Assembly (NCBI RefSeq): GCF_001043975.1
Contig: NZ_LABY01000046.1
Coordinates: forward strand, 1 to 62,964
Direction of reading: 5' to 3'
Origin: Methylobacterium variabile
Lineage (GTDB): Bacteria; Pseudomonadota; Alphaproteobacteria; Rhizobiales; Beijerinckiaceae
DNA: 62,964 nt
Made by a program: the position numbers and the translations under genes. Every line of letters begins with the position of its first letter. Within the stretch, counting starts at the first letter, position 1. The notes below the pieces were generated by a model. The model saw nothing but the letters and a program-made list of their open reading frames with translations. It searched no databases and was not told the origin of the DNA. Below, piece after piece: positions 1-8,447 of the stretch.

Positions 1-92
1 CTCCTGAAAGCTCACAGCTAGGGCCGACGTGGGTGCGGCATGGAAGGCACCTCGTGGGAAAGCCTGAAGGGCTCCACGACAGCGGGTCAACA

Positions 93-476
93 TCAGTCTT
101 GCCGAAGCGAGCCTTGATGACGCGACACAGGTCCGGCAGGGTCCAGCTGGCGGGTCCGCCGCGGTCGGGATCGGGACCCCGCAGGATGTGGTGAACCAGC
201 ACCGCCTGCTCGCCCTCGCTCAGACGCTCCGGTCGACGGCCGGGCGGGCGGTCGACCAAGCCGGCGAGCCCCTCGGCGTTGAAGCGCTTGACGGCGTCGC
301 AGAGCGCCTGTCGCTCGATCCCGGCCGCCCGCCGCCTCGGCCCGGCTCATGCCGTCGAGGGCGTTGGCCACGGCCAGCAGGCGCAGGGCGGTCCGCCGGC
401 GCGGCTCCCGCTTAGCCTGCCGTCGCAGGTCGGCGGCCATGGCGATGTCGCTCCGGATCTCGACGGCACGCGTCAC
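93..476 (-). pseudogene. IS630-type transposase remnant, frameshifted and truncated
   Basis: Read on the minus strand, this begins like the helix-turn-helix N-terminus of an IS630-family transposase, with LRLLAVANALDGMSRAEAA. Near position 329 the frame breaks. The next frame continues the expected sequence (AGIERQALCDAVKRF, then EGLAGLVDRPPGR) to about IKARFGKT near position 100. The break is best explained by loss of 2 bases (or gain of 1) in the Ala-Ala-Arg-Ala-Ala run. Left of position 100 the sequence no longer resembles a transposase, so the catalytic DDE half is missing. I see no clear terminal inverted repeats. It cannot make a working transposase and marks past insertion activity at the edge of this accessory stretch. 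Confidence 0.72.
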
Positions 477-980
477 AGGCTCCTCCCCGGTTCAGGGAAG
501 CAGCGAATCACACGCACACGCCGGTGAAAACCCTCCACGAGTCAAAAGCTAAGCGCGGCGGTATGACATTGGCAGAATGCCCGACCAGGGAATGCGACCG
601 ACCCTCGGCATCGCGCTTTGCCCAGAGAACGTCCTGCGAAAGGCCAGCATGGATCGCCTCTCGATGCTCATGTGGGAATGCGCATCGTGGTCAGCCTCTG
701 CCGGATCACGCCGCCAAGCGGCACGAACCGCCGGTCGAACTCGAGATCCCCGAATCGAAACGCTCGGCGCCGCCAGGGGCATCGGCTGGGCGAGCGGAGA
801 GCAAGGCAGCGCGAGGAGAGACTCGTGTGCCCGTCGCGCCGGCACTCGCCGGGCCGCGCTGCACGACCCACCCGCTGCGCAATGACACGGAACGCGCGAT
901 CAGGACCGTCGTGCGGTCGTCGGCCTCGCCCGCCATGCCAGGTTGCCACCTTGTTCAACAAGTCGGAAGCAACGTATAGC
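477..980. other. Gene-poor stretch, no supported feature
   Basis: About 500 bases between the transposase remnant and the DUF6894-like gene. Several overlapping open frames exist on both strands, but none has a ribosome binding site, recognisable motif or convincing protein composition. It may be decayed mobile-element DNA. I see nothing I can name. Confidence 0.5.
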
Positions 981-1232
981 TTAGTGGTGGGTCATTTTCT
1001 CTCTGCCAGTGAGCGCGTCGATGATGGGCAGAATGATTGGCTCGCAGCCGTCGCTGCTCTCAATCACCAGAACGCCCTCCGTCCACGGAATCCTGCTGTC
1101 GGCGAGCTCAAGGAGCGCCCGGGCGACTTGATGTGCTTTCTCTCGTGCGGCCTCACTGCCGACGAGCTCAAGACATTCGCTATGGTCTAGAAATTGACCG
1201 TGGAGTCTCAGTCTGAAGTGATAGCGCGGCAT
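981..1232 (-). CDS. DUF6894-like small protein
   Basis: An 83-residue protein starting MPRYHFRLRLHG. An aromatic/basic first strand (PRYxFxLR), a 'D..' segment and then an 'EAAREKAHQVARALLELA' helix are typical of the DUF6894 family, which is abundant as many short paralogues in Methylobacterium and relatives. Its length fits the family (about 75-90 residues). No enzymatic motif, signal peptide or membrane segment is visible, and the family has no established function. It stands alone on the minus strand in lower-GC DNA. Another protein of similar size and layout is encoded at 52248-52499. The family call rests on pattern recognition of the N-terminus and helix, not on a profile search. Confidence 0.65.
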   Translation of the reverse strand: MPRYHFRLRLHGQFLDHSECLELVGSEAAREKAHQVARALLELADSRIPWTEGVLVIESSDGCEPIILPIIDALTGREKMTHH

Positions 1233-2083
1233 AAGTCAAGGATGTCTCGGCACCTGAAGGGCAAGTTACATGCCCAAGCGTATTGAATTGAACAACAAGC
1301 ATATGGCCGGGGCTATCGACTCCTTGATTTTAGGGACGCTCCGCACATTTTTTGAGACATCTAGCGCGTGCGGCAGGGCGCGACCTGCTCACCTCGGGCC
1401 TCCCACCGCACAAGGCCGTCTCAGCCTCTGCCGGGCTCTCCTTGATCTGAGATGGATGACCCCTTGGGCAAGGAGCGGCCTGCCCTTTGACAGAGGAGTT
1501 ACACTCCCCTCCGACGTCATGATACACGACAATGACCAGACCTTGCCGGAACGGCAGTCCAGCCAAGCTCCTCACTCTGTCCCGGATGATTGCAGCGGAG
1601 CGGAAGGAGATCCCGGATCCGGCAATTAGATTTCACGAAGCGACCGTGCGTCTGCAACGTTGTAGATATGAAGCCGCTTCGCGGCACATCCTGTGCCGGG
1701 TCCCGGATCTCCTTCCGCTGACGCTGCAGTCGTCCGGGAAATGGGTAAGAGCCTGACAAGTAGCGTCTCGCCGGTTCAATCCGGATGCCGCCAGTGTCGT
1801 GTACTGTGCGCAGACTTACAAATCCAGCAAAAAGGTCTTCCAATGATCAGGGTTCTGCCGCCCTCAAGGTATTGATTTTGCAAAACTATAGCCGTCCGCC
1901 CTTTCCGCGGGGCGCATCGACGCGGGACTTCGTCCATTCAGCGCAGGGGTGCCTGAGAGACTCGCACCCACCGGTCCGGCTTCGCCGCCCGGCCGAGGCC
2001 CGACGGCGCCTCGCCCGTATAGGCTGTCGCGCCGCGGCTGGTGTAACGAGTCCGCTGCAGATCTCACGCGTCGGACCGGGCGG
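1233..2083. other. Intergenic stretch holding a palindromic repeat
   Basis: About 850 bases without a supported gene. It holds one copy of a palindromic MITE-like element (1581-1744, listed separately). A 119-codon frame on the plus strand (from 1270) has no ribosome binding site or recognisable content and runs into the repeat, so I do not call it. The remainder probably holds the promoter of the glycosyltransferase gene, but no clear promoter boxes stand out. Confidence 0.5.
1581..1744. repeat. MITE-like palindromic element, copy 1
   Basis: The right arm (1701-1744) reads TCCCGGATCTCCTTCCGCTG followed by ACGCTGCAGTCGTCCGGGAAA. The left arm (1581-1617) is a degenerate inverted copy. The interior matches, in reverse orientation, the interior of the element at 44418-44590, including a shared AGCCGCTTCGCGGCAC hairpin. 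Homology across arms and core in two distant places shows a discrete dispersed element, not a chance palindrome. It encodes nothing. Confidence 0.75.
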
Positions 2084-3469
2084 ATGGGCAGGGCTGTTGA
2101 CGGGTTCAGGATTGTCGATGGCGTCGTGCGCGTCTCCGGTTGGACGAGCGGGTGGGCGCCGCGTCTTCTCCTCGACGGCAAACCCCTGAGGGCGCTCGTC
2201 GAGGTCGTCGCGCGCCAGGACCTCGTCGCCCTGTTCGGCCCGCGCGCGGCGCGGTGGGGCTTCCGGCTCGTGGCCTCGGTGGCGGCGCCCGACCTGCGGC
2301 CGGAGCGTCTCGCGGTCCGGTTCTCGCGGCGCGACGTCGCCTGCCTGACCGAGGCCGTCGACGAGGGGCGGGCGCTGCGGACGGTGAGTGTTCGCGACGG
2401 GGCCCCGCTCAGCGACCTGGACGGGGCGCTCCGGCGCGCCCGCGGCTACGTCCGATGCGGCGGGCCGGCCCTGCCCACGCAGAGCCTGCCCCTCCTGGCG
2501 TGGGGCGGCATGCCCGAGCCGGACGACATCGACGCCGTCAACGGCCGGGCCTACGAGATCCCCTCCGTCGGCTGCCGGATCCTGGGCGGGGCGAGCGTGT
2601 TCGGCCCCGGCCACGTCCTCGACCAGGGCGCCCTCGTGGTGGAGGGCAATGCCCTCGACGACGTACCCGTGACCTGGGCCCACGCGGCCTATCCGGGCCT
2701 CGGGCAGCGTCGGCGGCGCCGCATCGACGAAACCTGCATCGCCTTCGCGGGCCCGGGCCATCGGATCTACGGCCACTGGCTGGTCGACTTCCTGCCCCGG
2801 CTGCACGTCGCGCGGCTCACCCTGGGCGATCGCTTCGCCGACACGGCGCTGCTCTGGCCGGCCGATACGCCGGACTGGGCGGGCGAGCTCGTCACCCTGC
2901 TGTTCGGGCCGTGCCGGCGGATCGCGTACGATCCGGAGGCTGAGATCCTGGATTGCGGCCGGCTCGTCGTGCCGACCTACCCTCTCTCCTGCGACCACCA
3001 CTTCCACCCGTGCGTTCAGAACCTGTATCGGCCGCTACGCACCACGAAGCCGGGCTGGCGGCGGCTCTGCATCTCGCGAAGCCGGATCGAGGGCAGGACG
3101 TCCGGCGCCCGCAAGGTCTTCCCGCAGCGCGCGGCCTTCGAGGAGGCCGCCCGGCGTTACGGCTTCGAGATCGTCCATCCCGAGGAGATGCCGTTGCGGG
3201 AGCAGGTCCGCCTGTTCAACCAGGCGGCCGTTATCGTGGGGGAGTTCGGCTCGGGTCTGCACGCCTCGGTCTTCGCGCCGGAGGGCACGGTCGTCGCGGC
3301 CATCGGCTGCTTCAACACCATCCAGTCGCGCCTCTGCGCCCTGTACGGCCAGCGCTGCGCCTACCTGCTCCCGCGCGACGTGCGGGTCGAGCCCGGCACC
3401 GTGTCCTTCTCCTGCGAACTGCCAGAGATCGAGCGCTTCCTGCAGGCCCTGCGCGACGGCGAGGCGTGA
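2084..3469 (+). CDS. GT61-family glycosyltransferase
   Basis: A 461-residue protein with the hallmarks of the glycosyltransferase 61 (DUF563) family. GHWLVDFLPRL lies at about residue 230, a basic ISRSR segment starts the C-terminal half, and VGEFGSGLHASVFAPEGT lies near residue 385. The last is the family's Gly-rich nucleotide-sugar site. Such enzymes transfer sugars during assembly of surface polysaccharide, and the acceptor here is unknown. No signal peptide or membrane segment is visible, so it is probably cytosolic. I chose the ATG at 2084. An upstream start at 1949 would add 45 Arg/Pro-rich residues that read like non-coding sequence. The N-terminal 150 residues are less conserved and may be a separate domain. 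The gene stands alone, convergent with the GST gene. Confidence 0.8.
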   Translation: MGRAVDGFRIVDGVVRVSGWTSGWAPRLLLDGKPLRALVEVVARQDLVALFGPRAARWGFRLVASVAAPDLRPERLAVRFSRRDVACLTEAVDEGRALRTVSVRDGAPLSDLDGALRRARGYVRCGGPALPTQSLPLLAWGGMPEPDDIDAVNGRAYEIPSVGCRILGGASVFGPGHVLDQGALVVEGNALDDVPVTWAHAAYPGLGQRRRRRIDETCIAFAGPGHRIYGHWLVDFLPRLHVARLTLGDRFADTALLWPADTPDWAGELVTLLFGPCRRIAYDPEAEILDCGRLVVPTYPLSCDHHFHPCVQNLYRPLRTTKPGWRRLCISRSRIEGRTSGARKVFPQRAAFEEAARRYGFEIVHPEEMPLREQVRLFNQAAVIVGEFGSGLHASVFAPEGTVVAAIGCFNTIQSRLCALYGQRCAYLLPRDVRVEPGTVSFSCELPEIERFLQALRDGEA

Positions 3470-3721
3470 CGCGGCCCGTCCGCGGCCACGGGGCGGTCGT
3501 CCACCGGGGCCTCGGCCTCCGCCCAGGACCGAGGCGACCGGACGTGTCTCGGCCGTCCCGCTGCCGCGCGCTCGGCCGAGCAGGCATCGTCCGGCGGCAC
3601 CCGCTCGACCGGTGCCGTCCGTCGCGCCACGATCGCGGCCGGCCTCCCCTGCGCGATGGCGCCCGAGATGGCGTGGCGACCAGCGCGCCGGCGCCGGAGC
3701 GGCGCGCGGAGTCGGGGGCTC

Positions 3722-4384
3722 TCAGCCGCCGAGGGGCGAGGGCACCGGGGACACGCCCTGCTCCTCCGCCGCCCGCCGCTCGGCGGCGAGCGCCCGGGCG
3801 TAGGACGGCTCGGCCTTCAGGCCCTCCCAGTAGGCTTTTGCGAAATCCGGCAGCTGGTCGCCGAGGCCTGCGAACTCGGCCAGCATCAGGGCGTAGCCGA
3901 CGCTGATATCGGCGGCGGTGAAGCGCCCCGCGCAGATATAGGACCGCCCGCCCAGAACCTCCCCGAACCCCTTGAGCCGGGACAGGAACCAGCGCGTGTA
4001 GTCCTCGACGATGCCGGGCGCGCGCCGCTCCGGCGGCTCGAAGCGGCCGTAGCGCAGCACCAGGGTCTGCGGGAAGGTCAGGGTCGCCTCGCCGAAATGG
4101 AGCGCGTTGAGGTAGCGGCCGTACTCGGCCTCGTCCGGCCGCACCCCGAGGGTGCCGGCACCGTGGCGGGCCGCCAGGTACTCGCAGATCGCCGCCGATT
4201 CGGTCATCCGCGTCGCGCCGTCCTCGAGCAGCGGGATCGTGCCGAGGGGGTTGAGGGCGAAGTACTCCTTGGCGCGGGCCCGCGGCGGGAAGGGCAGCAT
4301 CGCGAGCGTGTAGGGCAGCTCCAGCGCCTCGAGGGCCCAGAGCGGGCGGAACGACCGCGCGCCGACGCAATGATGGAGCTTCAT
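3722..4384 (-). CDS. Glutathione S-transferase family protein
   Basis: A 220-residue protein of normal cytosolic GST length. The N-terminal thioredoxin-like domain (about 1-80) has MKLHHCVGARSFRPLWAL with a candidate catalytic Ser11. A cis-Pro segment NPLGTIPLLED and the glutathione gamma-glutamyl contact motif TESAAICEYL follow at about residues 45-70. The all-helical C-terminal domain carries AGRFTAADISVGYAL, the conserved N-capping box region. It should conjugate glutathione to electrophiles or act in related thiol chemistry; the substrate cannot be told. It lies 10 bases downstream of the orphan Liv-type binding protein gene on the same strand and could be cotranscribed with it. Confidence 0.88.
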   Translation of the reverse strand: MKLHHCVGARSFRPLWALEALELPYTLAMLPFPPRARAKEYFALNPLGTIPLLEDGATRMTESAAICEYLAARHGAGTLGVRPDEAEYGRYLNALHFGEATLTFPQTLVLRYGRFEPPERRAPGIVEDYTRWFLSRLKGFGEVLGGRSYICAGRFTAADISVGYALMLAEFAGLGDQLPDFAKAYWEGLKAEPSYARALAAERRAAEEQGVSPVPSPLGG

Positions 4385-4394
4385 GGGCGGGACC

Positions 4395-5624
4395 TCAGGG
4401 CGATACCAGCGGGCAGTTGCCGGCCTTCAGCGGCCGGAAGGCCTGGTCGGCGGGGATCGTCGAGACCAAGCGGTAATAGTCCCACGGCCCCTTCGACTCG
4501 GCCGGCTTCTTGACCTCGAACAGGTACATCGGGTGGGTCACCCGCCCGTCGGCCCGCACCTCGGAGCGGCCGAACAGCGGGTCCTCCGCGGGCGTCCTCC
4601 GCATCTCGGCGGTCACCGTGGCCGGGTCCTTGCTGCCGGTCGCCTTCACGGCCTTGAGGTAATGCATCATGCCCGAGTAGACGCCAGCCTGGACCATGGT
4701 CGGCATCCGGCCCTTGTGGCGCTCGGCGAAGCGGCGCGACCAGGCGCGGGTGCCGTCGTTGAGGTCCCAGTAGAAGGCCTCCGTCAGCACCAGCCCCTGC
4801 GCCACCTTGAGGCCGAGGGAGTGGACGTCGCTCAGGAAGACCAGGAGGCCGGCGAGGCGCTGGCCGCCCTCGGCCACGCCGAACTCGGCCCCCTGCTTGA
4901 TCGTGTTGATGGTGTCGCTACCGGCATTCGCCAGCCCGATCACCTTGGCCCGCGAGCCCTGCGCCTGGATCAGGAACGACGAGTAGTCGGTGGCCGCGAC
5001 CGGGTGGCGGACCGAGCCCAGCACCTTGCCGCCGTTGCGCTCGACCACCTCCGAGACGTCGCGCTCCAGCGCCTTGCCGAAGGCGTAGTCGGCGGTGATG
5101 AAGAACCAGGTGTCGCCGCCGCTGCGCACCATCGCGCCGCCGGTGCCGTTGGCGAGCGCCCAGGTGTCGTAGGTCCAGTGAATCGTGTTAGGCGAGCACA
5201 AGGCGCCGGTGATCTCCGAGGCGCCGGCACCGGAATTGATCATCAGCCGGTTCTTCTCGCGCACGATCTGGTGCACCGCGAGCGCGACGGAGGAGAACGG
5301 CACGTCGAGCACCACGTCGATGTCATCGCGGTCGATCCACTGGCGAACGACGCCCGCCCCGACATCCGGCTTGTTCTGGTGGTCGGCGGACAGGACCCGG
5401 ATGTCGAACCCGGGATTCTGCGCCTTGAAGTCCGCCGCCGCCATCTCGGCCGCCACCACCGAGCCCTCGCCGGCGAGGTCCGAGTAGGGGCCGGCGCGGT
5501 CGTTCAGCACGCCGAGGGTGACGCGGGTCGGGGGCGAGGCGGCGTGGGCCTGGGCGAGGGAGACGAGGGACGCGGCGGCGAGCGCCAGCAGGCGGAACGG
5601 TCGGCGGAATTGGCGTGTCGGCAT
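4395..5624 (-). CDS. Liv-type (family 4) ABC substrate-binding protein, orphan
   Basis: A 409-residue periplasmic binding protein of the branched-chain amino acid/amide type (Peripla_BP_6). The start is the ATG at 5624, preceded by GGGAGG at good spacing. A signal peptide follows (RLLALAAASLVSLAQAHA-A), then the mature N-terminus VTLGVLNDRAGPYSDLAG and a lobe with FFITADYAFGKALERDV, both typical of LivK relatives. No permease or ATPase gene is adjacent. The neighbours are a GST and an acyl-CoA synthetase. Family members of this subtype often bind aromatic or other carboxylates rather than amino acids; with a CoA ligase next door that is plausible but not shown. A 445-codon reading from further upstream is unlikely. 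Confidence 0.85.
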   Translation of the reverse strand: MPTRQFRRPFRLLALAAASLVSLAQAHAASPPTRVTLGVLNDRAGPYSDLAGEGSVVAAEMAAADFKAQNPGFDIRVLSADHQNKPDVGAGVVRQWIDRDDIDVVLDVPFSSVALAVHQIVREKNRLMINSGAGASEITGALCSPNTIHWTYDTWALANGTGGAMVRSGGDTWFFITADYAFGKALERDVSEVVERNGGKVLGSVRHPVAATDYSSFLIQAQGSRAKVIGLANAGSDTINTIKQGAEFGVAEGGQRLAGLLVFLSDVHSLGLKVAQGLVLTEAFYWDLNDGTRAWSRRFAERHKGRMPTMVQAGVYSGMMHYLKAVKATGSKDPATVTAEMRRTPAEDPLFGRSEVRADGRVTHPMYLFEVKKPAESKGPWDYYRLVSTIPADQAFRPLKAGNCPLVSP

Positions 5625-5689
5625 GGTGTCCTCCCGGTGTCGTGGTGGCATCCGGTCGTTGGTCGCCGGATGTTCGATTGTTTTCGATC

Positions 5690-5829
5690 GGCATCCCGGG
5701 GCCGCGGAGCGGAACCCGGGATCCATAACCACTGATCCATGATGAAGCGGAACGTTGGTCGCCTGTTCCGCAACCGTCAGCGTTTATGGATCCCGGGTTC
5801 TCGCCTTTCAGGCGAGCCCCGGGATGACG
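5690..5829. repeat. Composite REP/BIME-like inverted repeat pair, copy 1
   Basis: Arm A (about 5692-5728) reads ATCCCGGGGCCGCGGAGCGG followed by AACCCGGGATCCATAAC. Arm B (about 5781-5829) is its inverted partner and starts GTTTATGGATCCCGGGTTCT, with its own small hairpin (CGCCTTTCAGGCG) and the end CCCCGGGATGACG. The same layout recurs at 14228-14363 and 37544-37683, with single arms elsewhere. It lies between two same-strand genes, 3' of the acyl-CoA synthetase gene and 5' of the binding-protein gene. Confidence 0.8.
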
Positions 5830-5878
5830 ACGTGTGTCTGATGCTGTGCGATTGTTCGATCGGCGGTCGAGAGAATCT

Positions 5879-7492
5879 TCACGCCCCTCCCCGTTCCCTG
5901 AGCGCCCGCCGGATGATCTTGCCCGTGGCGGTCATCGGCAACTCGTCCACGAAGGCGACGTGGCGGGGGTACTCGTGGGCGGCGAGCCGCGTGCGCACGA
6001 AGTCCTGGATCTCGCGCGCCAGCTCCGGCGTGCCCTCGACGCCGGCTTTCAGCACGATGAAGGCCTTCACCGCCTCGGTGCGGACCGGGTCCGGCACGCC
6101 GACGACGCCGCACATCGCGACGCCCGGGTGGCGCAGCAGGCAATCCTCGATCTCGCCGGGGCCGATGCGGTAGCCCGCCGAGGTGATGACGTCGTCGTCG
6201 CGCCCGACGAACCACAGGAAGCCGTCCGGGTCGCGCCGGCCGAGGTCGCCGGTGATCAGCCAGTCGCCGATGAACTTGCGCTCCGTCGCCTCCGGGTTCC
6301 GCCAGTAGCCGAGGAACATCACCGGGTCGGGCCGGCGCACCGCGATGTGGCCGGTGGTGCCGTCCGGCACCTCCCGGCCCTCCCCGTCGACCATCCGCAC
6401 GTCGTGGCCGGGCACCGGCCGGCCCATGGCGCCGGGGCGGGCCGGAAACAGGTCGGCGCAGGAGGAGACGACGAGATTGCACTCGGTCTGGCCGTAGAAC
6501 TCGTTGATCGGCACGCCGAGCACCGCCTCGCCCCAGGCCAGCATCTCCGCCCCGAGGCTCTCGCCGCCGCTGCCGACGGAACGGAGGTTCAAGCCCGGAT
6601 AGGGCGTCGCGCGCATCTGGCGCATCAGCTTCATGGCGGTGGGGGGCAGGAAGACGTTGCGCACCTCCTGCTCGGCCATCAGCCGGAACGCCGCCTCCGG
6701 GTCGAATTTCTTCGCGCGATGCGACACGACCGGGACGCCGTGGTGCAGGGCCGGCAGCAGCACGTCGAGCAGGCCGCCGATCCAGGCCCAGTCCGCCGGG
6801 GTCCAGAACCGGTCGCCCGCCTGCGGCAGGAAGCGCTGGGGCATCTCGACGCCCGGCAGGTGACCGAGCAGCACCCGGTGGGCGTGCAGCGCCCCCTTCG
6901 GGTCGCCGGTGGTGCCGGAGGTGTAGATGATGACCGCCGGGTCGTCGGCGGCGGTGTCGACCGGCGCGAAGGCGTCCGAGGCGCGCGCGCAGAGGGCGTG
7001 GAAGTCCTCGGCCCCGTCGGCGGCCCCGTCGATGCAGTAGATCCGCTCGAGGTCCGGCAGCGCGTCGCGGATCCCGGAGAGCAGCGCGGCGCCGGCCCGG
7101 TCGGTCACCACGGCCTTCGCGCCGCTGTTGCCGAGGCGGTAGGCGAGCGCATCGGGCCCGAACAGCACGAAGAGCGGGATGGTGATGAGCCCGGCCCGGA
7201 AGCCGGTGATGTGGGCCACTGCCGTCTCGGGCGCCTGCGGCAGCAGCACGCCGATCCGGTCGCCGCGGGCGAGCCCGTGCGCGGCGAGCACGTTGGCGAA
7301 GCGGTTCGACAGGCGGCGCAGGTCGTCGAAGCCGTATCGCCGCACGCTGCCGTCGTGGTCGAGGTGGATCAGCGCGAGCGGGTTGCCCGGGGCGTGCCGG
7401 TCGCAGACGTCGGTGCCGATGTTGTAGCGCGCCGGGATCCGCCAGCGGAATTGCGCCACGAGGTCGGCATAGGTGTCCGCACGCTGCAGCAT
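5879..7492 (-). CDS. AMP-forming acyl-CoA synthetase (medium-chain/aromatic acid type)
   Basis: A 537-residue member of the ANL adenylating superfamily. In order it shows the ATP-binding loop IIYTSGTTGDPKG (about residue 188), NEFYGQTE (about 330), the hinge region TGDLGRRDPDGFLWFVGRDDD (about 410, split by the conserved Asp), SAGYRIGPGEIE, and the catalytic Lys in ATGKIIRR (about 522). It should activate a carboxylic acid to acyl-AMP and then acyl-CoA. The size and the ITSAGYRIGP motif resemble the acetyl/medium-chain/benzoate-type (MACS) group; the substrate is unknown. The orphan binding protein downstream on the same strand may deliver the acid. An imperfect palindrome 60 bases upstream (7550-7564) is a candidate TetR-type operator. 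Confidence 0.88.
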   Translation of the reverse strand: MLQRADTYADLVAQFRWRIPARYNIGTDVCDRHAPGNPLALIHLDHDGSVRRYGFDDLRRLSNRFANVLAAHGLARGDRIGVLLPQAPETAVAHITGFRAGLITIPLFVLFGPDALAYRLGNSGAKAVVTDRAGAALLSGIRDALPDLERIYCIDGAADGAEDFHALCARASDAFAPVDTAADDPAVIIYTSGTTGDPKGALHAHRVLLGHLPGVEMPQRFLPQAGDRFWTPADWAWIGGLLDVLLPALHHGVPVVSHRAKKFDPEAAFRLMAEQEVRNVFLPPTAMKLMRQMRATPYPGLNLRSVGSGGESLGAEMLAWGEAVLGVPINEFYGQTECNLVVSSCADLFPARPGAMGRPVPGHDVRMVDGEGREVPDGTTGHIAVRRPDPVMFLGYWRNPEATERKFIGDWLITGDLGRRDPDGFLWFVGRDDDVITSAGYRIGPGEIEDCLLRHPGVAMCGVVGVPDPVRTEAVKAFIVLKAGVEGTPELAREIQDFVRTRLAAHEYPRHVAFVDELPMTATGKIIRRALRERGGA

Positions 7493-7549
7493 CGGCGTTT
7501 TCCACCCGTGATGTCGTTCTTGCCGGGGACCGTCAGGCGGTCCTTCGAT

Positions 7550-7564
7550 TGAAACGATCGTTCA
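7550..7564. promoter_or_regulatory. Candidate TetR-type operator upstream of acyl-CoA synthetase
   Basis: TGAAACGATCGTTCA contains a perfect 10-bp palindrome (AACGATCGTT, 7553-7562) inside a wider TGAA...TTCA frame. It lies about 60 bases upstream of the acyl-CoA synthetase start. Acyl-CoA ligase genes are often controlled by TetR regulators that bind such sites. No tetR gene is nearby, so the assignment is inference. Confidence 0.35.
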
Positions 7565-7584
7565 TTTGTTTTTGAGTGTCAACA

Positions 7585-7610
7585 ACGGCGCGGCGACCTC
7601 GCCGCGCCGT
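7585..7610 (-). terminator. Hairpin after the sugar ABC operon
   Basis: A perfect 10-bp stem, ACGGCGCGGC / GCCGCGCCGT, with a 6-base loop lies just past the stop of the second permease gene (7623). On the minus strand it is followed by TGTTGACA, only a weak T-rich tail. It probably ends or stabilises the operon transcript. Confidence 0.55.
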
Positions 7611-7622
7611 CGTGAAAGAGCG

Positions 7623-8447
7623 TCAGCCCCCCTTCACTGCCCCCGCCGTCAGCCCGGCGACGATCTGGCGCTGCGCGAACACCGTCAGCACCAGGACCGG
7701 CAGTGTGACGATCAGCGCCGCAGCGGCGAGCGGGCCCCAGCTCAGCTGGTCGAACGAGATCATGTTGTAGACCGCGACCGGCAGGGTGCGGGTCTCGCGC
7801 CCGGCGAGCACGATGCCGAACACGAAGTTGTTCCACGAGAAGATCACCGCCAGGATCATCGCGACCGCGATGCCGGGCTTGGCGATCGGCAGCGCCACGT
7901 GGCGGAAGACCTGCCAGCGGCTCGCCCCGTCGATGACAGCGGCCTCCTCCAGCTCCAGCGGCGTGGTCTCGAAGTAGCCGATCATGATCCAGATCACGAT
8001 CGGCACGGTGACGACGAGGTGGATGATGATCTGCGGCCAGAGCGTGCCGAGGAGCCCGAGCCACTGGAACAGCAGGAAGAGCGGGATGAGGTAGGACAGG
8101 CCCGGCGTGATGCGGGCGACGAGGATCACCACCGCCGCCTTGGCGGCGCGCATCCGGGCGATGCCGTAGCCCGCCGGCACCCCGACGAGGAGCGCGAGCG
8201 CCGTGGCGGTGCCGGTGACCAGCAGGCTGTTGACGAAGTAGGTCGAGAACCGGTTCGACTCGAGCACGTCGAGGTAGTTCTTCCAGGCGAAGCGCTCGGG
8301 GATCAGGATCGGCGGGTAGGCGGCATTGTCGATCTCGTACTTGACCGAGAGCGACAGCATCCAGACGAAGAACAGGATCACCGGCGAGACGATCACCAGG
8401 ACGGCGAACAGCAGGGCGGCCTGCTTGAGGAGCCAGCGCCCGTTCAT
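7623..8447 (-). CDS. Carbohydrate ABC transporter permease (MalG type)
   Basis: A 274-residue inner-membrane protein with about six hydrophobic segments, starting MNGRWLLKQAALLFAVLV. The cytoplasmic EAA loop is clear at about residue 165 (EEAAVIDGASRWQVFRHVALP), where the ATPase docks. Its length and N-terminal helix match MalG-type CUT1 sugar permeases. The ATG at 8447 overlaps the stop of the upstream permease gene by 4 bases (ATGA), so translation is coupled. It is the last gene of a three-gene operon that lacks an ATPase gene. Confidence 0.9.
   Translation of the reverse strand: MNGRWLLKQAALLFAVLVIVSPVILFFVWMLSLSVKYEIDNAAYPPILIPERFAWKNYLDVLESNRFSTYFVNSLLVTGTATALALLVGVPAGYGIARMRAAKAAVVILVARITPGLSYLIPLFLLFQWLGLLGTLWPQIIIHLVVTVPIVIWIMIGYFETTPLELEEAAVIDGASRWQVFRHVALPIAKPGIAVAMILAVIFSWNNFVFGIVLAGRETRTLPVAVYNMISFDQLSWGPLAAAALIVTLPVLVLTVFAQRQIVAGLTAGAVKGG

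Noticed and set aside
524..1190. Several overlapping frames of 100-190 codons
   Set aside because: No recognisable content, no ribosome sites, and mutually exclusive. I treat the stretch as gene-poor.
1270..1629. 119-codon plus-strand frame
   Set aside because: It runs into the MITE-like repeat and has no ribosome site or protein-like composition beyond the first few residues.
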